A stretch of 43,068 nt of DNA from Metalysinibacillus jejuensis (lineage in GTDB: Bacteria; Bacillota; Bacilli; Bacillales_A; Planococcaceae). A model generated the notes under the pieces. It saw only the letters and a list, made by a program, of their open reading frames with translations. It was not told the DNA's origin and ran no database searches. Of the stretch, positions 7,794-18,179 are shown in pieces. The stretch spans positions 1 to 43,068 of the forward strand of contig NZ_QAFW01000020.1 of NCBI RefSeq assembly GCF_003057615.1, in the 5' to 3' direction. Position 1 is the first letter of the stretch. Each line of letters starts with the position of its first letter. Both the position numbers and the translations under genes were made by a program.

Positions 7794-8234
7794 TTAAATC
7801 TCTTCGCAGTACTCTTCGAAATTACCTTGTAAATTCGTAATAACAGACACTACCGCATGACCTTCAATTTCATAGCGACCTACTTCTGCTACAACTTCCC
7901 CGTCTTTTAATAAAACGAATGACGGTGACGATGGTAAATGATCTTCACCAAAATGGTAGCGCGCTGCTGCTGTCGCTTCTTTATCTTGACCTGCAAATAC
8001 GGTTACTAAATGGTCAGGGCGTTTATCATAATGAACAGCCTGCGCTGCTGCTGGGCGTGCGATACTGCCTGCACAGCCGCACACTGAGTTAACCATTACG
8101 AGCGTTGTACCTTTGCGAGCAAATGCTGCCTCAACGTCCTCTGGTGTTGTCAGTTGCTCATAGCCCGCTGCTTCCATTTCAGCACGTGCTGTTTTTGTAA
8201 TTTCCTGCATAAATAAATCGTAATCCATGTTCAT
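7794..8234 (-). CDS. brxB: Bacilliredoxin BrxB (YqiW)
   Basis: 146 aa. The active-site CxC of the BrxA/BrxB (DUF1094) family is seen in NSVCGCAG, Cys52 and Cys54, after the family hallmark TTLVMVNS; the C-terminal GRYEIEGH segment is also typical. Bacilliredoxins remove bacillithiol from S-bacillithiolated proteins after oxidative or hypochlorite stress, which implies that the organism makes bacillithiol. GGAG lies ten bases before the first ATG, and MNMDYDLFM matches the usual N-terminus. In B. subtilis yqiW also neighbours yqjA. Confidence 0.93.
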   Translation of the reverse strand: MNMDYDLFMQEITKTARAEMEAAGYEQLTTPEDVEAAFARKGTTLVMVNSVCGCAGSIARPAAAQAVHYDKRPDHLVTVFAGQDKEATAAARYHFGEDHLPSSPSFVLLKDGEVVAEVGRYEIEGHAVVSVITNLQGNFEEYCEEI

Positions 8235-8310
8235 GTAAATTAGCTCCTTTCAAGTACCACTTAATCATAGCAGTAACTTGAGCATTATGCATTACTGAAT
8301 GCTTTCGATT

Positions 8311-9387
8311 TTATTTACGTGATTGAAATAATGCTTCGACACCTTGCGTTACCGTTAATTTACCTTGCAAAATTTGTTGCTCAAGTCCTTGAACTTGTTG
8401 TTTTTTATCGGCATCACCGTAAAACGTATCAATTAAATGATCCGTAATCATTGAGTGGAACCAATCTTTTGTTTGCACTTGACGACGCGTAGACCAAACA
8501 TTATTTTCTTCTACTGTACGTTTAAAGTCATTAATCATCGTCCATACCGTATCAAGCCCACGCTTTTCATAGGAGCTTACAGGTACAGCTGTTGTAATCC
8601 ATCCGGGTGTAGAAGGCTGTAAGAAGTGCAAAATTTGCTTGTATTCTGCTACTGTACGTTTAGCTAAGCGAACGTTGTCGCCATCTGCCTTATGCACAAT
8701 AATACCGTCTGCTAGCTCCATAATCCCCTTCTTCATACCTTGTAGTTCATCTCCTGCTCCCGTTAACACGAGTAACAAGAAAAAGTCTACCATGCCGCGC
8801 ACGTATGTCTCACTTTGTCCAACACCGACTGTCTCAATTAAAATAATCTCATAGCCAGCCGCTTCACATAGCAACATCGTTTCTCGCGTCTTTTTATGCA
8901 CGCCACCTAATGTTCCTGCTGATGGTGAAGGACGCACAAAGGCGTTAGGCTGTTTAACGAGCTCTTCCATTCGCGTTTTATCACCTAAAATACTACCACC
9001 CGAAAGTGATGAACTTGGGTCAATCGCTAATACTGCAACGCGTTTACCCGCTTCAGCAAGCATCGTACCAAAGGCTTCAATAAACGAACTTTTACCTGCC
9101 CCTGGCACACCGGTAATACCAATACGAATACTATTACCAGTATGTGGCAATAACTCTTGTAGCAATGCCTGAGCTTGCACTTTATGCGTAGCATTAGAGC
9201 TTTCAATGAGCGTAATTGCTTTTGCTAAATCAAGGCGAGAGCCGGCGCGTACACGCTCGGCAATGCCTGTAATATCTAAATCTGCTTGCTTTTTTTTACG
9301 AAACTTCTTTGGTGCACTCGCCTGCATACCGTCGTGGTTAATCCCTACGCCATCCATTACATATAATGCACTTTCATCTTGCTTCAT
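8311..9387 (-). CDS. meaB: MeaB-family GTPase, methylmalonyl-CoA mutase chaperone
   Basis: 358 aa. G3E-family P-loop GTPase: Walker A GVPGAGKSS (93-101), switch region AIDPSSSLSGG (121-131), DxxG equivalent in ILIETVGVGQSE, and base-specificity HKADGDN in place of NKxD, all as in MeaB/ArgK. MeaB gates B12 loading and protects the mutase from inactivation. Its ATG shares one base with the mutB stop (TAATG), so the two are translationally coupled, which settles the partner. The first 35 residues (MKQDES to KKKQAD) are a basic, low-complexity extension ahead of the usual start of homology. Confidence 0.94.
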   Translation of the reverse strand: MKQDESALYVMDGVGINHDGMQASAPKKFRKKKQADLDITGIAERVRAGSRLDLAKAITLIESSNATHKVQAQALLQELLPHTGNSIRIGITGVPGAGKSSFIEAFGTMLAEAGKRVAVLAIDPSSSLSGGSILGDKTRMEELVKQPNAFVRPSPSAGTLGGVHKKTRETMLLCEAAGYEIILIETVGVGQSETYVRGMVDFFLLLVLTGAGDELQGMKKGIMELADGIIVHKADGDNVRLAKRTVAEYKQILHFLQPSTPGWITTAVPVSSYEKRGLDTVWTMINDFKRTVEENNVWSTRRQVQTKDWFHSMITDHLIDTFYGDADKKQQVQGLEQQILQGKLTVTQGVEALFQSRK

Positions 9388-11537
9388 TATTTCGACACTT
9401 CCTCGTAACCTAGGCGACGATACACTTCTTCCAGTGTTTTTTGTGCTGATACAGGAATCACTGTACCAGGACCAAAAATCGCTGAGGCTCCGTTAGCGTA
9501 TAAGAAATCATAATCTTGCGCAGGAATAACCCCACCACAAACGATAACAATATCACTGCGACCTAGTTTATCTAGTTCGCTGTATAACTCAGGCACGAGT
9601 GTTTTATGTCCTGCTGCTAATGAAGATACACCAACAACGTGAACGTCATTTTCTACCGCCATTTGTGCTGTCTCAGCTGGCGTCATAAATAATGGTGAAA
9701 TATCAACATCAAAGCCCATGTCCGCATAAGCCGTTGAAATTACTTTAGCGCCGCGGTCATGTCCATCTTGCCCCATTTTTGCTACTAAAATACGTGGGCG
9801 ACGACCTTCATTTTCTTCAAACTCAGCAGTCATCTGCTTAATTTCTTGCAGTTGCTCCTCATCAGAGAAGTTAGATGAATAAATTCCAGAAATCGAACGA
9901 ATTACAGCTTTATGACGACCTGATACTTCTTCCACAGCGTCTGAGATCTCTCCTAGTGAAGCACGCGCGCGCGCAGCATCTACCGCAACAGCCAATAAGT
10001 TTTCACTGCCCGTTTTCGCCGCTTCTGTTAAACGTGCTAAATGTTTTTGTACTTCTTGTTCATCGCGTTCAGCCTTCATTTTATCAAGGCGTTCAATTTG
10101 CTTTTGGCGTACAAGCGTATTATCAATATCTAAAATATCAATTGGTTCTTCCACATCTAAGCGGTATTTGTTAACACCAACGATTGTTTCAGTTTTAGAG
10201 TCAATTTTAGCTTGGCGTTTTGCAGCAGCTTCCTCGACTTTCATTTTCGGAAGGCCTGTGTCAATTGCTTTAGCCATGCCACCTAGCTCTTCAATTTCTT
10301 CAATTAATGCCCATGCCGACTTGGCAATCTCATCTGTTAATTTTTCTACGTAGTATGAACCGCCCCATGGGTCGATTACTTTTGTCATGCCTGTTTCTTC
10401 TTGTAGGAATAACTGCGTATTACGTGCAATACGTGCTGAGAAATCCGTCGGTAAAGCGATTGCCTCATCAAGTGCGTTCGTATGCAGTGATTGCGTATGT
10501 CCCATTGAAGAAGCGTTTGCTTCGAATAATGTACGCGCTACGTTATTGAACGGGTCTTGCTCAGTTAATGACCAACCCGATGTTTGTGAGTGTGTACGTA
10601 ATGCTAGCGTTTTTGTATTTTTAGGGTTAAATGTTGACATCATTTGTGCCCAAATACGACGTGCTGCACGCATTTTTGCAACTTCCATATAGTAGTTCAT
10701 ACCGATTGCCCAGAAGAACGATAGACGCGGTGCAAATGAGTCAATATCAATACCTGCTTTTAAGCCCGTACGCACGTACTCTAAGCCGTCTGCTAACGTG
10801 TAAGCTAGCTCGATATCATTTGTTGCACCCGCTTCTTGGATATGGTAACCCGAAATCGAAATCGAGTTAAATTTCGGCATAAATTTACTTGTATACTCAA
10901 AAATATCAGCAATAATTTGCATCGACATCGCTGGTGGGTAAATATATGTGTTACGCACCATGTATTCTTTTAAAATATCATTTTGAATCGTACCCGCAAG
11001 TTTTTCTGGCCCTACACCTTGTTCCTCTGCCGCTACAATGTAGAAAGCTAGGATAGGTAGTACCGCACCGTTCATTGTCATCGATACTGACATTTGATCA
11101 AGTGGGATAGAATCAAATAAAATTTTCATATCTTCAATTGAGTCAATCGCAACGCCGGCTTTACCTACGTCACCTGTTACACGAGGGTGATCTGAGTCAT
11201 AGCCACGGTGTGTTGCAAGGTCAAAGGCTACTGATAAACCTTTTTGCCCCATCGCAAGGTTACGCTTATAAAAGGCGTTCGACTCTTCAGCTGTAGAGAA
11301 ACCTGCGTATTGGCGAACTGTCCAAGGACGCGCTACATACATCGTCGGGTATGGTCCGCGTGTATTTGGCGCTACACCTGATACGTCTTGTAAATGTTTA
11401 ACACCTACAACATCTTCTTTTGTATAAACATCTTTAACATCAATACCTTCGTTTGTTAAAAATGTTTCTTCTGATGCGGCTGGTTGTGTTGCCGTTAAAA
11501 CTTCTTCAATGTTAATTGCATCAAAATTAGGTTTCAT
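9387..11537 (-). CDS. mutB: Methylmalonyl-CoA mutase, large (catalytic) subunit
   Basis: 716 aa. The N-terminal TIM barrel binds the CoA ester (e.g. [20 protein letters not shown] near residue 80 and the [19 protein letters not shown] segment). The C-terminal cobalamin-binding domain carries the DxHxxG motif in [11 protein letters not shown] and the [12 protein letters not shown] loop. It converts (R)-methylmalonyl-CoA to succinyl-CoA with adenosylcobalamin. The start codon shares its first base with the mutA stop and its own stop overlaps meaB, so mutA-mutB-meaB is one tightly coupled unit. No cobalamin riboswitch is visible upstream of the unit. Confidence 0.96.
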   Translation of the reverse strand: MKPNFDAINIEEVLTATQPAASEETFLTNEGIDVKDVYTKEDVVGVKHLQDVSGVAPNTRGPYPTMYVARPWTVRQYAGFSTAEESNAFYKRNLAMGQKGLSVAFDLATHRGYDSDHPRVTGDVGKAGVAIDSIEDMKILFDSIPLDQMSVSMTMNGAVLPILAFYIVAAEEQGVGPEKLAGTIQNDILKEYMVRNTYIYPPAMSMQIIADIFEYTSKFMPKFNSISISGYHIQEAGATNDIELAYTLADGLEYVRTGLKAGIDIDSFAPRLSFFWAIGMNYYMEVAKMRAARRIWAQMMSTFNPKNTKTLALRTHSQTSGWSLTEQDPFNNVARTLFEANASSMGHTQSLHTNALDEAIALPTDFSARIARNTQLFLQEETGMTKVIDPWGGSYYVEKLTDEIAKSAWALIEEIEELGGMAKAIDTGLPKMKVEEAAAKRQAKIDSKTETIVGVNKYRLDVEEPIDILDIDNTLVRQKQIERLDKMKAERDEQEVQKHLARLTEAAKTGSENLLAVAVDAARARASLGEISDAVEEVSGRHKAVIRSISGIYSSNFSDEEQLQEIKQMTAEFEENEGRRPRILVAKMGQDGHDRGAKVISTAYADMGFDVDISPLFMTPAETAQMAVENDVHVVGVSSLAAGHKTLVPELYSELDKLGRSDIVIVCGGVIPAQDYDFLYANGASAIFGPGTVIPVSAQKTLEEVYRRLGYEEVSK

Positions 11538-13225
11538 TACTGTTGAACCTCCTTCATGCCTTGTAAAACTTCACGTAATTTTTCGACGATATTTTGACCT
11601 GCAAAAATCGCACCATCTAAGCCTTGTTGTTGCCACTCTGGTAACTGTGCAAATTTACCTGCTACATCCAACTGCATGTGAGCAGGTTTTGCTCCTACTA
11701 ATGCGGGCACAAGCATTTCTGTATCTTCATTCGTTGCTGCAATAACGACGTACGTTGCATCCGTTGATGTTAACCATGCTTTTGCTTCTTCAACCGATTG
11801 CAATGCACCGCTCTGAGATGCTGTAATCCCTACCGTATTGACAAAACCTGATACAAAATCAGCACGTGGTTTAAAGTCTTTTAATGCACCATATGTTAAA
11901 ATCGCTACTTTTGGTTGTGCCGCTACATATTCAGCACGCAATGTTTCAAACGGCAAAGCAACACGTTTTACATTCGCAAAAACAGGGTTTGTTTCTTGTG
12001 CTAAGTCATCTGCTGGATTGGCATAAATATTAGTACCAATCAATGAAGATTTACGTGTTTCAATCGCTTTAATACGTGCTTGGTATGTTTCTTCTAGCAT
12101 TGCTGTAAGTTCGCCTGATGCTTCAAATGCTCTAAAACCGCCTTTTTCTTGAATCGTTAAGAACAACGCCCATGCTTCTTTGACAAAATCAGCGGTTAAT
12201 GACTCAATAAAGTACGAGCCACCTGCTGGATCTGTAACGCGTAGCACATGTGTTTCTTCTTTTAAAATAAGTGACGCGTTACGTGCAATACGTACAGATT
12301 GATTTGTAGGTGCAGTTAACACGTCATGCGGGTGAACAGTAAAGTAATCAGCGCCACCAATCGCTGCTGACAATGCTTCATTACCTGCACGCAGTAAGTT
12401 AACATAGACATCTAATTTTGAGTAGCTACGCACTGAAGTTTCCGCTACTGTCGGTACTGCAATTGCTTCTTCTACACCGTATGCTGATGTAAAGGCTTTC
12501 CATAACACTTTAAATGCACGCAATTTCGCAATCTCTGTGAAGAATTGTGTATCAACTGCGAATGTTACGAAAAATTTACTAGCAAATGTTTTAAAGTCTT
12601 GGGCTTCATCTGCATATTGCGCTGCTAAAGCAAGTGCTAGCGCTAATTCTTGTACAGCGTTTGCGCCTTCATTATGGAAAGGAATCGTGTTAGCACAAAC
12701 CGTACGTACATTAATAAAGTCTACTTCAACCGGTGTTTCACTAACGATTAACCCTTTCACTTCTTTATTTTCAACAAAGTCAAGCACGCGCAGTAATGCA
12801 TCGTTTTGACCTTGCACAATTAGCTTGAATGAATATTCAGTAAAATATTTCGCTACTTGTTGTAACGTTGCGTCATCCCAATCAAAAGCAACGCGGCTAT
12901 CAATCGTTACAACCTCATTACCCCTAGCTAAACTATCTTTTAAGTCGTGTAAAAACTCCTCACTGCTTGCTGCATACACTTGTTGTGCAACGTTAAACGT
13001 CGTATCTTCACGTAGGGAACGAATCGTTGATACTTGTTTATCTAATTGCTCACCTAATTTTTCAAAAAGCTTTTCTTGCGTATAAAGCGGCTCTAACGTA
13101 ATACCCTCTATGGTTTTTGTAAACAAACTTTCGAATGGCTTCCCTTTGAGAGCTTTAATCGCGTGTTCTTTCCAACTGTCGTAAGAGACAGTGTCGAATT
13201 GAATTTCTTTCATGTTTTTTGACAT
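11537..13225 (-). CDS. mutA: Methylmalonyl-CoA mutase, small subunit
   Basis: 562 aa. Same fold as the large subunit ([25 protein letters not shown]-like segments), but the C-terminal domain lacks the DxHxxG cobalamin motif, as expected for the non-catalytic MutA of heterodimeric mutases. Sequence is far less conserved than mutB. Start choice: ATG at 13225 gives [16 protein letters not shown]; the only good ribosome site, AAGGGGGG, is about 15 bases away, unusually far, and no closer in-frame start codon exists between them. First gene of mutA-mutB-meaB; the unit begins just after the bkdB terminator. Confidence 0.93.
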   Translation of the reverse strand: MSKNMKEIQFDTVSYDSWKEHAIKALKGKPFESLFTKTIEGITLEPLYTQEKLFEKLGEQLDKQVSTIRSLREDTTFNVAQQVYAASSEEFLHDLKDSLARGNEVVTIDSRVAFDWDDATLQQVAKYFTEYSFKLIVQGQNDALLRVLDFVENKEVKGLIVSETPVEVDFINVRTVCANTIPFHNEGANAVQELALALALAAQYADEAQDFKTFASKFFVTFAVDTQFFTEIAKLRAFKVLWKAFTSAYGVEEAIAVPTVAETSVRSYSKLDVYVNLLRAGNEALSAAIGGADYFTVHPHDVLTAPTNQSVRIARNASLILKEETHVLRVTDPAGGSYFIESLTADFVKEAWALFLTIQEKGGFRAFEASGELTAMLEETYQARIKAIETRKSSLIGTNIYANPADDLAQETNPVFANVKRVALPFETLRAEYVAAQPKVAILTYGALKDFKPRADFVSGFVNTVGITASQSGALQSVEEAKAWLTSTDATYVVIAATNEDTEMLVPALVGAKPAHMQLDVAGKFAQLPEWQQQGLDGAIFAGQNIVEKLREVLQGMKEVQQ

Positions 13226-13302
13226 GTGGACGCTAAATAGCTTCCCCCCTTAGTAGTATTCTACAACTATTCTACCGTACAAAGTGAAAAGCGAAAAGCC
13301 CA

Positions 13303-13337
13303 AAAAAATAGGAAGCCGTTATATAACAGGCTTCCTA
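13303..13337 (-). terminator. Terminator of the lpdV-bkd operon
   Basis: AGGAAGCC/GGCTTCCT stem nine bases beyond the bkdB stop, followed on the minus strand by seven T. Confidence 0.9.
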
Positions 13338-13345
13338 GCGCTTTT

Positions 13346-14665
13346 TCAGTAGACTGACATCGTCGACTTATTCGTATTTTCGAGAATTTCTTTAACACGA
13401 CTTAAGAATTTACCACATACGAGACCATCTAAAATACGGTGATCTAAAGATAAACATAAATTTACGATATCGCGTGCAGCTATCATCCCACCTGGTAAAA
13501 TGACAGGTTTTTTAACAATATTTTCAATTTGCAAAATAGCCGCTTGTGGATGATTAATAATACCCATCGATTGGACCGAACCAAAAGAACCGGTATTATT
13601 TACTGTAAATGTACCGCCTGACATATCTGCCATCGTTAGCTTGCCTTGCTTTGTTTTTTCTGCCAACGTAAAAATCTCTTTTGCAATCCCTTTAATCGAC
13701 TTATCATCTGCATTTTTAATGACAGGAACAAATAGCGCATCATCTGTCGCTACTGCGATAGAGAGGTTGATTGCTTTCTTTTGAATAATGTTGTCCCCTG
13801 ACCACGTCGAGTTGATTTCAGGAAACTCTTTTAATGCTTGCGCTACTGCTTTTACGAAGAACGCAAAGTACGTCAGTGAAAAGCCTTCACGTGCCTTAAA
13901 GTCATCTTTTAAACTATCGCGGTAGGCGACTAAACCTGTGACGTCTACTTCCATCATCATCCATGCATGTGGAATTTCGGTTACACTGCGTTGCATATTT
14001 TTAGCAATTGCTGCCCGCACTTTCGAAACAGGAATCACAATGTCCCCATCTTCAGTTGTAGATTGTGCTACAACAGTTGGCGCCGTTTCCGCTACAGGCT
14101 GTGTCGATGCAGGTGCTGTCGGTATACGCTCTTTATCCGGAGTCGCGAGTTGCGTTGCAGCGCCTCCATTATCAATAATTGCTTGTATGTCTTTTCTTGT
14201 AATACGCCCTTGCGCTCCCGAGCCACTTACTGTCGTTAAATCTATAGCATGCGCATTGGCTAAACGCATAACAGCAGGTGAATAACGCGCCTTCATGTCT
14301 TGCCCACCTATTTTCTCTACTTTCATTGGCGTCTCTTGAGCTGGGACTTTTTTTTGCACACCAGCATTCATAATAGCTGATGATAAGTTTGATGTTTTTT
14401 CTTTCGGCGCTTCTGGCAATGCTGCACCTTCTACAGCAATAGTACAAACTACAGCCCCTACAGGCACCGTTTCGCCTTCTTGGGTTAAAATTTCACCAAT
14501 CACCCCGTCAAAAGAGGAAGGTATTTCGGCCGTTACTTTATCCGTTGTCACTTCTGCCAAAGAATCATATTTTTTCACCGTATCACCAGGCTTTACTAAC
14601 CAGCGGTCAATCGTACCTTCTGTAACACTTTCGCCTAACTGTGGCATCACGATATTTTGCGTCAT
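13346..14665 (-). CDS. bkdB: Branched-chain 2-oxoacid dehydrogenase E2 (dihydrolipoyl acyltransferase)
   Basis: 439 aa. Domains in order: lipoyl domain 1-77 with the lipoylated Lys43 in TTDKVTAEIP; Ala/Pro linker; peripheral-subunit-binding domain near 130-165 (RYSPAVMRLANAHAID, GSGAQGRITRKDI); second linker (TAPASTQPVAETAPT); catalytic acyltransferase domain from about 205 with the His and Asp of LDHRILDG near the C-terminus. It moves the acyl group from E1 to CoA. AAGGAGG precedes the ATG. Last gene of the bkd unit, 12 bases after bkdAB. Substrate assignment (branched-chain rather than pyruvate) comes from neighbouring leucine dehydrogenase. Confidence 0.94.
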   Translation of the reverse strand: MTQNIVMPQLGESVTEGTIDRWLVKPGDTVKKYDSLAEVTTDKVTAEIPSSFDGVIGEILTQEGETVPVGAVVCTIAVEGAALPEAPKEKTSNLSSAIMNAGVQKKVPAQETPMKVEKIGGQDMKARYSPAVMRLANAHAIDLTTVSGSGAQGRITRKDIQAIIDNGGAATQLATPDKERIPTAPASTQPVAETAPTVVAQSTTEDGDIVIPVSKVRAAIAKNMQRSVTEIPHAWMMMEVDVTGLVAYRDSLKDDFKAREGFSLTYFAFFVKAVAQALKEFPEINSTWSGDNIIQKKAINLSIAVATDDALFVPVIKNADDKSIKGIAKEIFTLAEKTKQGKLTMADMSGGTFTVNNTGSFGSVQSMGIINHPQAAILQIENIVKKPVILPGGMIAARDIVNLCLSLDHRILDGLVCGKFLSRVKEILENTNKSTMSVY

Positions 14666-14677
14666 AGTATGTCCTCC

Positions 14678-15661
14678 TTAAAATGCTGCTAGCTCGCGCA
14701 TCGCACGTTCTACCTTTTCTGGATTAATCATGAATTCTTTTTCCATCGTTGGTGCATATGGCATAGCTGGCACGTCTGGTCCTGCTAAGCGTTGAATCGG
14801 TGCATCGAGCTCGAACAAACAATGCTCTGCAATAATGGCTGCTACTTCACTCATAATACTTCCCTCTTTATTATCCTCCGTAACGAGTAGCACTTTTCCT
14901 GTTTTGCTCGCGGCTTCGATAATCGCTTCTTTATCAAGAGGGTAAACCGTACGTAAATCTACAATATGAGCATCAATACCATCTTTTGCGAGGCGATCAG
15001 CTGCTTGCAGTGCAAAATGAACTGCTAGACCATACGTAATGACCGTAAGATCTGAACCCTCACGTTTCACGTCGGCTTTGCCTAAAGGTAATACATAATC
15101 CTCCTCTGGCACCTCTCCTTTAATTAAACGATAGGCTCGTTTATGCTCAAAAAACAATACAGGGTCAGGGTCGCGTACAGCTGCTTTTAGTAACCCTTTC
15201 GCATCGTACGGTGTAGAAGGAATAACAATCTTCAAACCTGGTGTACCTGCAAATAACGCTTCAACAGACTGTGAGTGATAAAGCGCACCATGCACGCCGC
15301 CACCAAAAGGTGCACGAATGACGATAGGGCAAGACCAATCATTATTGGAACGATAACGCATCTTTGCTGCCTCTGATACAATTTGGTTTACGGCTGGCAT
15401 AATAAAATCAGCGAACTGCATTTCTGCAATGGGGCGCATACCATACATTGCAGCGCCGATACCTACGCCTGCAATCGCACTTTCTGCAAGTGGTGTATCA
15501 AGCACACGATCATGCCCGAACTGATCATATAACCCTGTAGTCGCTTTAAATACGCCACCTTTACGTCCAACATCTTCACCTAAAATAAATACACGTTCAT
15601 CGCGCTGCATCTCCTCGCGCATAGCTAACGTAATTGCATCAATATAAGACATTACAGCCAT
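14678..15661 (-). CDS. bkdAB: Branched-chain 2-oxoacid dehydrogenase E1 beta
   Basis: 327 aa, standard for E1 beta. Starts MAVMSYIDAITLAMREEMQR; ILGEDVGRKGGVFKATTGL and DTPLAESAIAGVGIGAA are signature segments contacting thiamine diphosphate; PFGGGVHGALYHSQSVEA and the transketolase C-terminal domain (EDNKEGSIMSEVA) follow. With BkdAA it decarboxylates 2-oxoisovalerate, 2-oxoisocaproate and 2-oxo-3-methylvalerate. The start codon overlaps the bkdAA stop by one base (TAATG). Confidence 0.95.
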   Translation of the reverse strand: MAVMSYIDAITLAMREEMQRDERVFILGEDVGRKGGVFKATTGLYDQFGHDRVLDTPLAESAIAGVGIGAAMYGMRPIAEMQFADFIMPAVNQIVSEAAKMRYRSNNDWSCPIVIRAPFGGGVHGALYHSQSVEALFAGTPGLKIVIPSTPYDAKGLLKAAVRDPDPVLFFEHKRAYRLIKGEVPEEDYVLPLGKADVKREGSDLTVITYGLAVHFALQAADRLAKDGIDAHIVDLRTVYPLDKEAIIEAASKTGKVLLVTEDNKEGSIMSEVAAIIAEHCLFELDAPIQRLAGPDVPAMPYAPTMEKEFMINPEKVERAMRELAAF

Positions 15662-16665
15662 TAGCTTTCACCCTCCTCTGCATACACATGACGGTATAAA
15701 TCTTCGGCTTTTGCATAAGGAGCCGCTTCAGCATACTCGGTTGCATCGTTTACTTCCGCCATCACACGCTCATTAATCTCTGTTAATACATCATCCGTTG
15801 CTACGCCTTGTTCGCGTAAATAATTTTCGAATAAATGAATAGGATCTTTAATAAACCCTTCTTCGATATCTTCCGCTGTACGATACTGACGTTGATCATC
15901 GTCAGAAGAATGCGCAGTGAGACGATAAGTTAACGTTTCGATTAAACTAGGCCCTTCACCGCGGTGCGCACGTTCTGCAGCTTCTTTGACGACACGGTAT
16001 ACCGCTAGCGGATTCGTACCGTCTACCGTTACCCCTGGCATGCCGTAGCCGATTGCACGGTCAGATACTTTCTCACACGCCAGTTGGAGTTCTACAGGGA
16101 CAGAAATGGCATAGTGATTATTTTCTACCATAATAATTACGGGTAATTTGTGCACCCCTGCAAAGTTTGCACCTTCATGAAAATCACCTTGGTTAGAAGA
16201 GCCTTCACCTAGCGTAACGAAAGACACAAAGTCTTCTCCGCGCATACGGCCAGCTAGCGCAATGCCAACAGCGTGAGGTACTTGCGTCGTTACAGGCGAA
16301 GAGCCGGACAAAATACGATTTTTCTTTTGTCCAAAATGCCCTGGCATTTGTCGTCCACCTGAATTGGGATCTTCGGCTTTTGCAAATGCAGAAAGCATCA
16401 ATTCACGTGCAGTCATCCCAAAATGCAATACGACACCTAAATCTCGGTAATAGGGTGCAACATAATCTTGATCTTTATTTAAAGCAAAAGCAGCACCTAC
16501 TTGTGCGGCTTCTTGCCCTTGACATGAAATGACAAAAGGAATTTTCCCAGCACGATTTAATAGCCACATGCGCTCATCTAAGCGGCGCGCCATTAACATC
16601 GTTTCATACATAGCAAGCACGTCTTGCTCATTTAACCCTAAATCTTGATAACGAATTTCTTCCAT
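15661..16665 (-). CDS. bkdAA: Branched-chain 2-oxoacid dehydrogenase E1 alpha
   Basis: 334 aa. The thiamine-diphosphate motif is GEGSSNQGDFHEGANFAG with the closing NN in VENNHYAIS (GDG-x-NN type with Glu for the first Asp). The phosphorylation-loop-like segment RLTAHSSDDDQRQYR is conserved among bacterial BKD E1 alpha proteins. AAGGGGGAC lies just before the ATG, 13 bases after the lpdV stop. Length and motifs agree with B. subtilis BkdAA. Confidence 0.95.
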   Translation of the reverse strand: MEEIRYQDLGLNEQDVLAMYETMLMARRLDERMWLLNRAGKIPFVISCQGQEAAQVGAAFALNKDQDYVAPYYRDLGVVLHFGMTARELMLSAFAKAEDPNSGGRQMPGHFGQKKNRILSGSSPVTTQVPHAVGIALAGRMRGEDFVSFVTLGEGSSNQGDFHEGANFAGVHKLPVIIMVENNHYAISVPVELQLACEKVSDRAIGYGMPGVTVDGTNPLAVYRVVKEAAERAHRGEGPSLIETLTYRLTAHSSDDDQRQYRTAEDIEEGFIKDPIHLFENYLREQGVATDDVLTEINERVMAEVNDATEYAEAAPYAKAEDLYRHVYAEEGES

Positions 16666-16678
16666 CCCTAAGTCCCCC

Positions 16679-18106
16679 TTACTTATGAATCGCTAAATTA
16701 TCGACTGCAAGCGATGCTTCTGCAAACACTTCACTCAACGTTGGATGCGGATGAATAGCTAAGCTAATCTCCCACGGTGTGGCATCTAAAATTTTAGCAA
16801 GTGACGCTTCTGAAATCATATCTGTAACATGTGGTCCTACCATGTGTACCCCTAATAAATCATTTGTTGCTTCATCAGCAATCACTTTAACAAAACCTAC
16901 TGTATCGCCGTAAACGAGCGCTTTACCATTGCCTTGGAATGGAAATTTGCCTACTTTAATGTTAAAGCCAGCTTCACGTGCTTGCTCTTCACTATAGCCG
17001 ATGCTTGCAGCTTCTGGGTAAGAGTAGATGCAACGTGGAATATCAAGGCCATTAATAAAGCGGTTTTCCCCGGTTACGATATGTTCTACCGCAGCAATCC
17101 CTTCGTTAGAGGCTACATGAGCAAGCTGTACTCCCCCAATGACATCACCAATCGCATAAATATGTGACTCTTTCGTTTGGTAATGTTCATTAACTTGAAT
17201 AAAATCATTAACCGTTTCAATTTCTGTATTTTGGAGACCTATGTCACCAACATTCCCCGTACGTCCGATACTAATGAATAGACGTTCACCCTCAAAGGTT
17301 TGTACTTCTCCTGCAACATCTGCCATCACAGTAATTCCTTCGTCATTACGTTGGAAGCTATCAGCTTTTACTGTTGCACTTGTGACAATCTTAACGCCTC
17401 GTGCTGTTAATTCTTTAGCTAAGGTCTTTGAAATTTCGCTATCCTCTAGCGGCAATAAACGATCGCCTTGTTCGATTACGGTTACTTCAACGCCAAAATC
17501 AATAAACATCGAAGCCCACTCCACACCAATCACCCCCCCACCAACAATAACGATGGACTTTGGCAATTCTCGAATATTTAAAGCATGATCGGAAGTTACG
17601 ACAATTTCTCCGTCTACAGGGATGCCAGGCAATGTCCGCGGTGTGGTTCCTGTTGCGATAATCACATTTTTAGGAATTAACATTTGATTTTCAGAACCGT
17701 CGGCCATTTCAACCGAAACTGTGCCAGGCATAGGCGAAAAGATAGAAGGCCCTAAAATACGGCCAAAGCCCTCATAAACATCTATTTTACCTTTGTGCAT
17801 TAGCGTGCGCACACCGTTAAATAATTGTTCAACAATAGCTGCTTTACGTTCCTGCACGCGTTCAAAATGTAAAGTTACACCTGCAGTTTGCACGCCGAAG
17901 TCCTCTGCATCACGGCGCAACGTACGATATACCTCAGCACTACGCAACATCGCCTTACTCGGTATACAACCACGATGTAAACAAGTGCCCCCCATCGCTA
18001 CATGTTCGACAATCGCCGTTTTTAAGCCATGTTGCGCTGCGCGAATCGCTGCAACATATCCGCCAGCACCTCCGCCTATAATGACTAAATCATATTCATT
18101 CGCCAT
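16679..18106 (-). CDS. lpdV: Dihydrolipoyl dehydrogenase (E3) of the BKD complex
   Basis: 475 aa. FAD-binding GGGAGGYVAAIRAAQ at the N-terminus, redox pair in GGTCLHRGCIPSK (Cys42/Cys47), NAD-binding IVGGGVIGVEWASMF, second FAD contact IYAIGDVIGG, and the catalytic His-Glu in HPHPTLSE at the C-terminal dimer interface. It reoxidises the E2 lipoyl groups with NAD+. First gene of lpdV-bkdAA-bkdAB-bkdB. In B. subtilis ptb, bcd and buk come before lpdV; here only bcd does, and a terminator separates it. Confidence 0.95.
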   Translation of the reverse strand: MANEYDLVIIGGGAGGYVAAIRAAQHGLKTAIVEHVAMGGTCLHRGCIPSKAMLRSAEVYRTLRRDAEDFGVQTAGVTLHFERVQERKAAIVEQLFNGVRTLMHKGKIDVYEGFGRILGPSIFSPMPGTVSVEMADGSENQMLIPKNVIIATGTTPRTLPGIPVDGEIVVTSDHALNIRELPKSIVIVGGGVIGVEWASMFIDFGVEVTVIEQGDRLLPLEDSEISKTLAKELTARGVKIVTSATVKADSFQRNDEGITVMADVAGEVQTFEGERLFISIGRTGNVGDIGLQNTEIETVNDFIQVNEHYQTKESHIYAIGDVIGGVQLAHVASNEGIAAVEHIVTGENRFINGLDIPRCIYSYPEAASIGYSEEQAREAGFNIKVGKFPFQGNGKALVYGDTVGFVKVIADEATNDLLGVHMVGPHVTDMISEASLAKILDATPWEISLAIHPHPTLSEVFAEASLAVDNLAIHK

Positions 18107-18129
18107 ACTTCATGCTCCTTCCGTTTGTA

Positions 18130-18177
18130 AAAAAACTGCCTTAAAACGCAATTAGTATTCGTTTTAGGCAGTTTTAT
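18130..18177 (-). terminator. Terminator between bcd and lpdV
   Basis: A long stem (AAAACTGCCT-AAAACG against CGTTTTAGGCAGTTTT with one bulged base) is three bases beyond the bcd stop and ends in a run of T on the minus strand. It makes bcd a separate unit unless read through. Confidence 0.85.
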
Positions 18178-18179
18178 CA

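Noticed and set aside
9955-9980. CG-alternating run (CACGCGCGCGCG).
   Set aside because: It is in frame in mutB and encodes an Ala/Arg-rich helix; no sign of a regulatory role.
13226-13345. Cobalamin riboswitch in front of mutA.
   Set aside because: Only 120 bases are available, largely filled by the bkdB terminator; no B12-box-like sequence seen.
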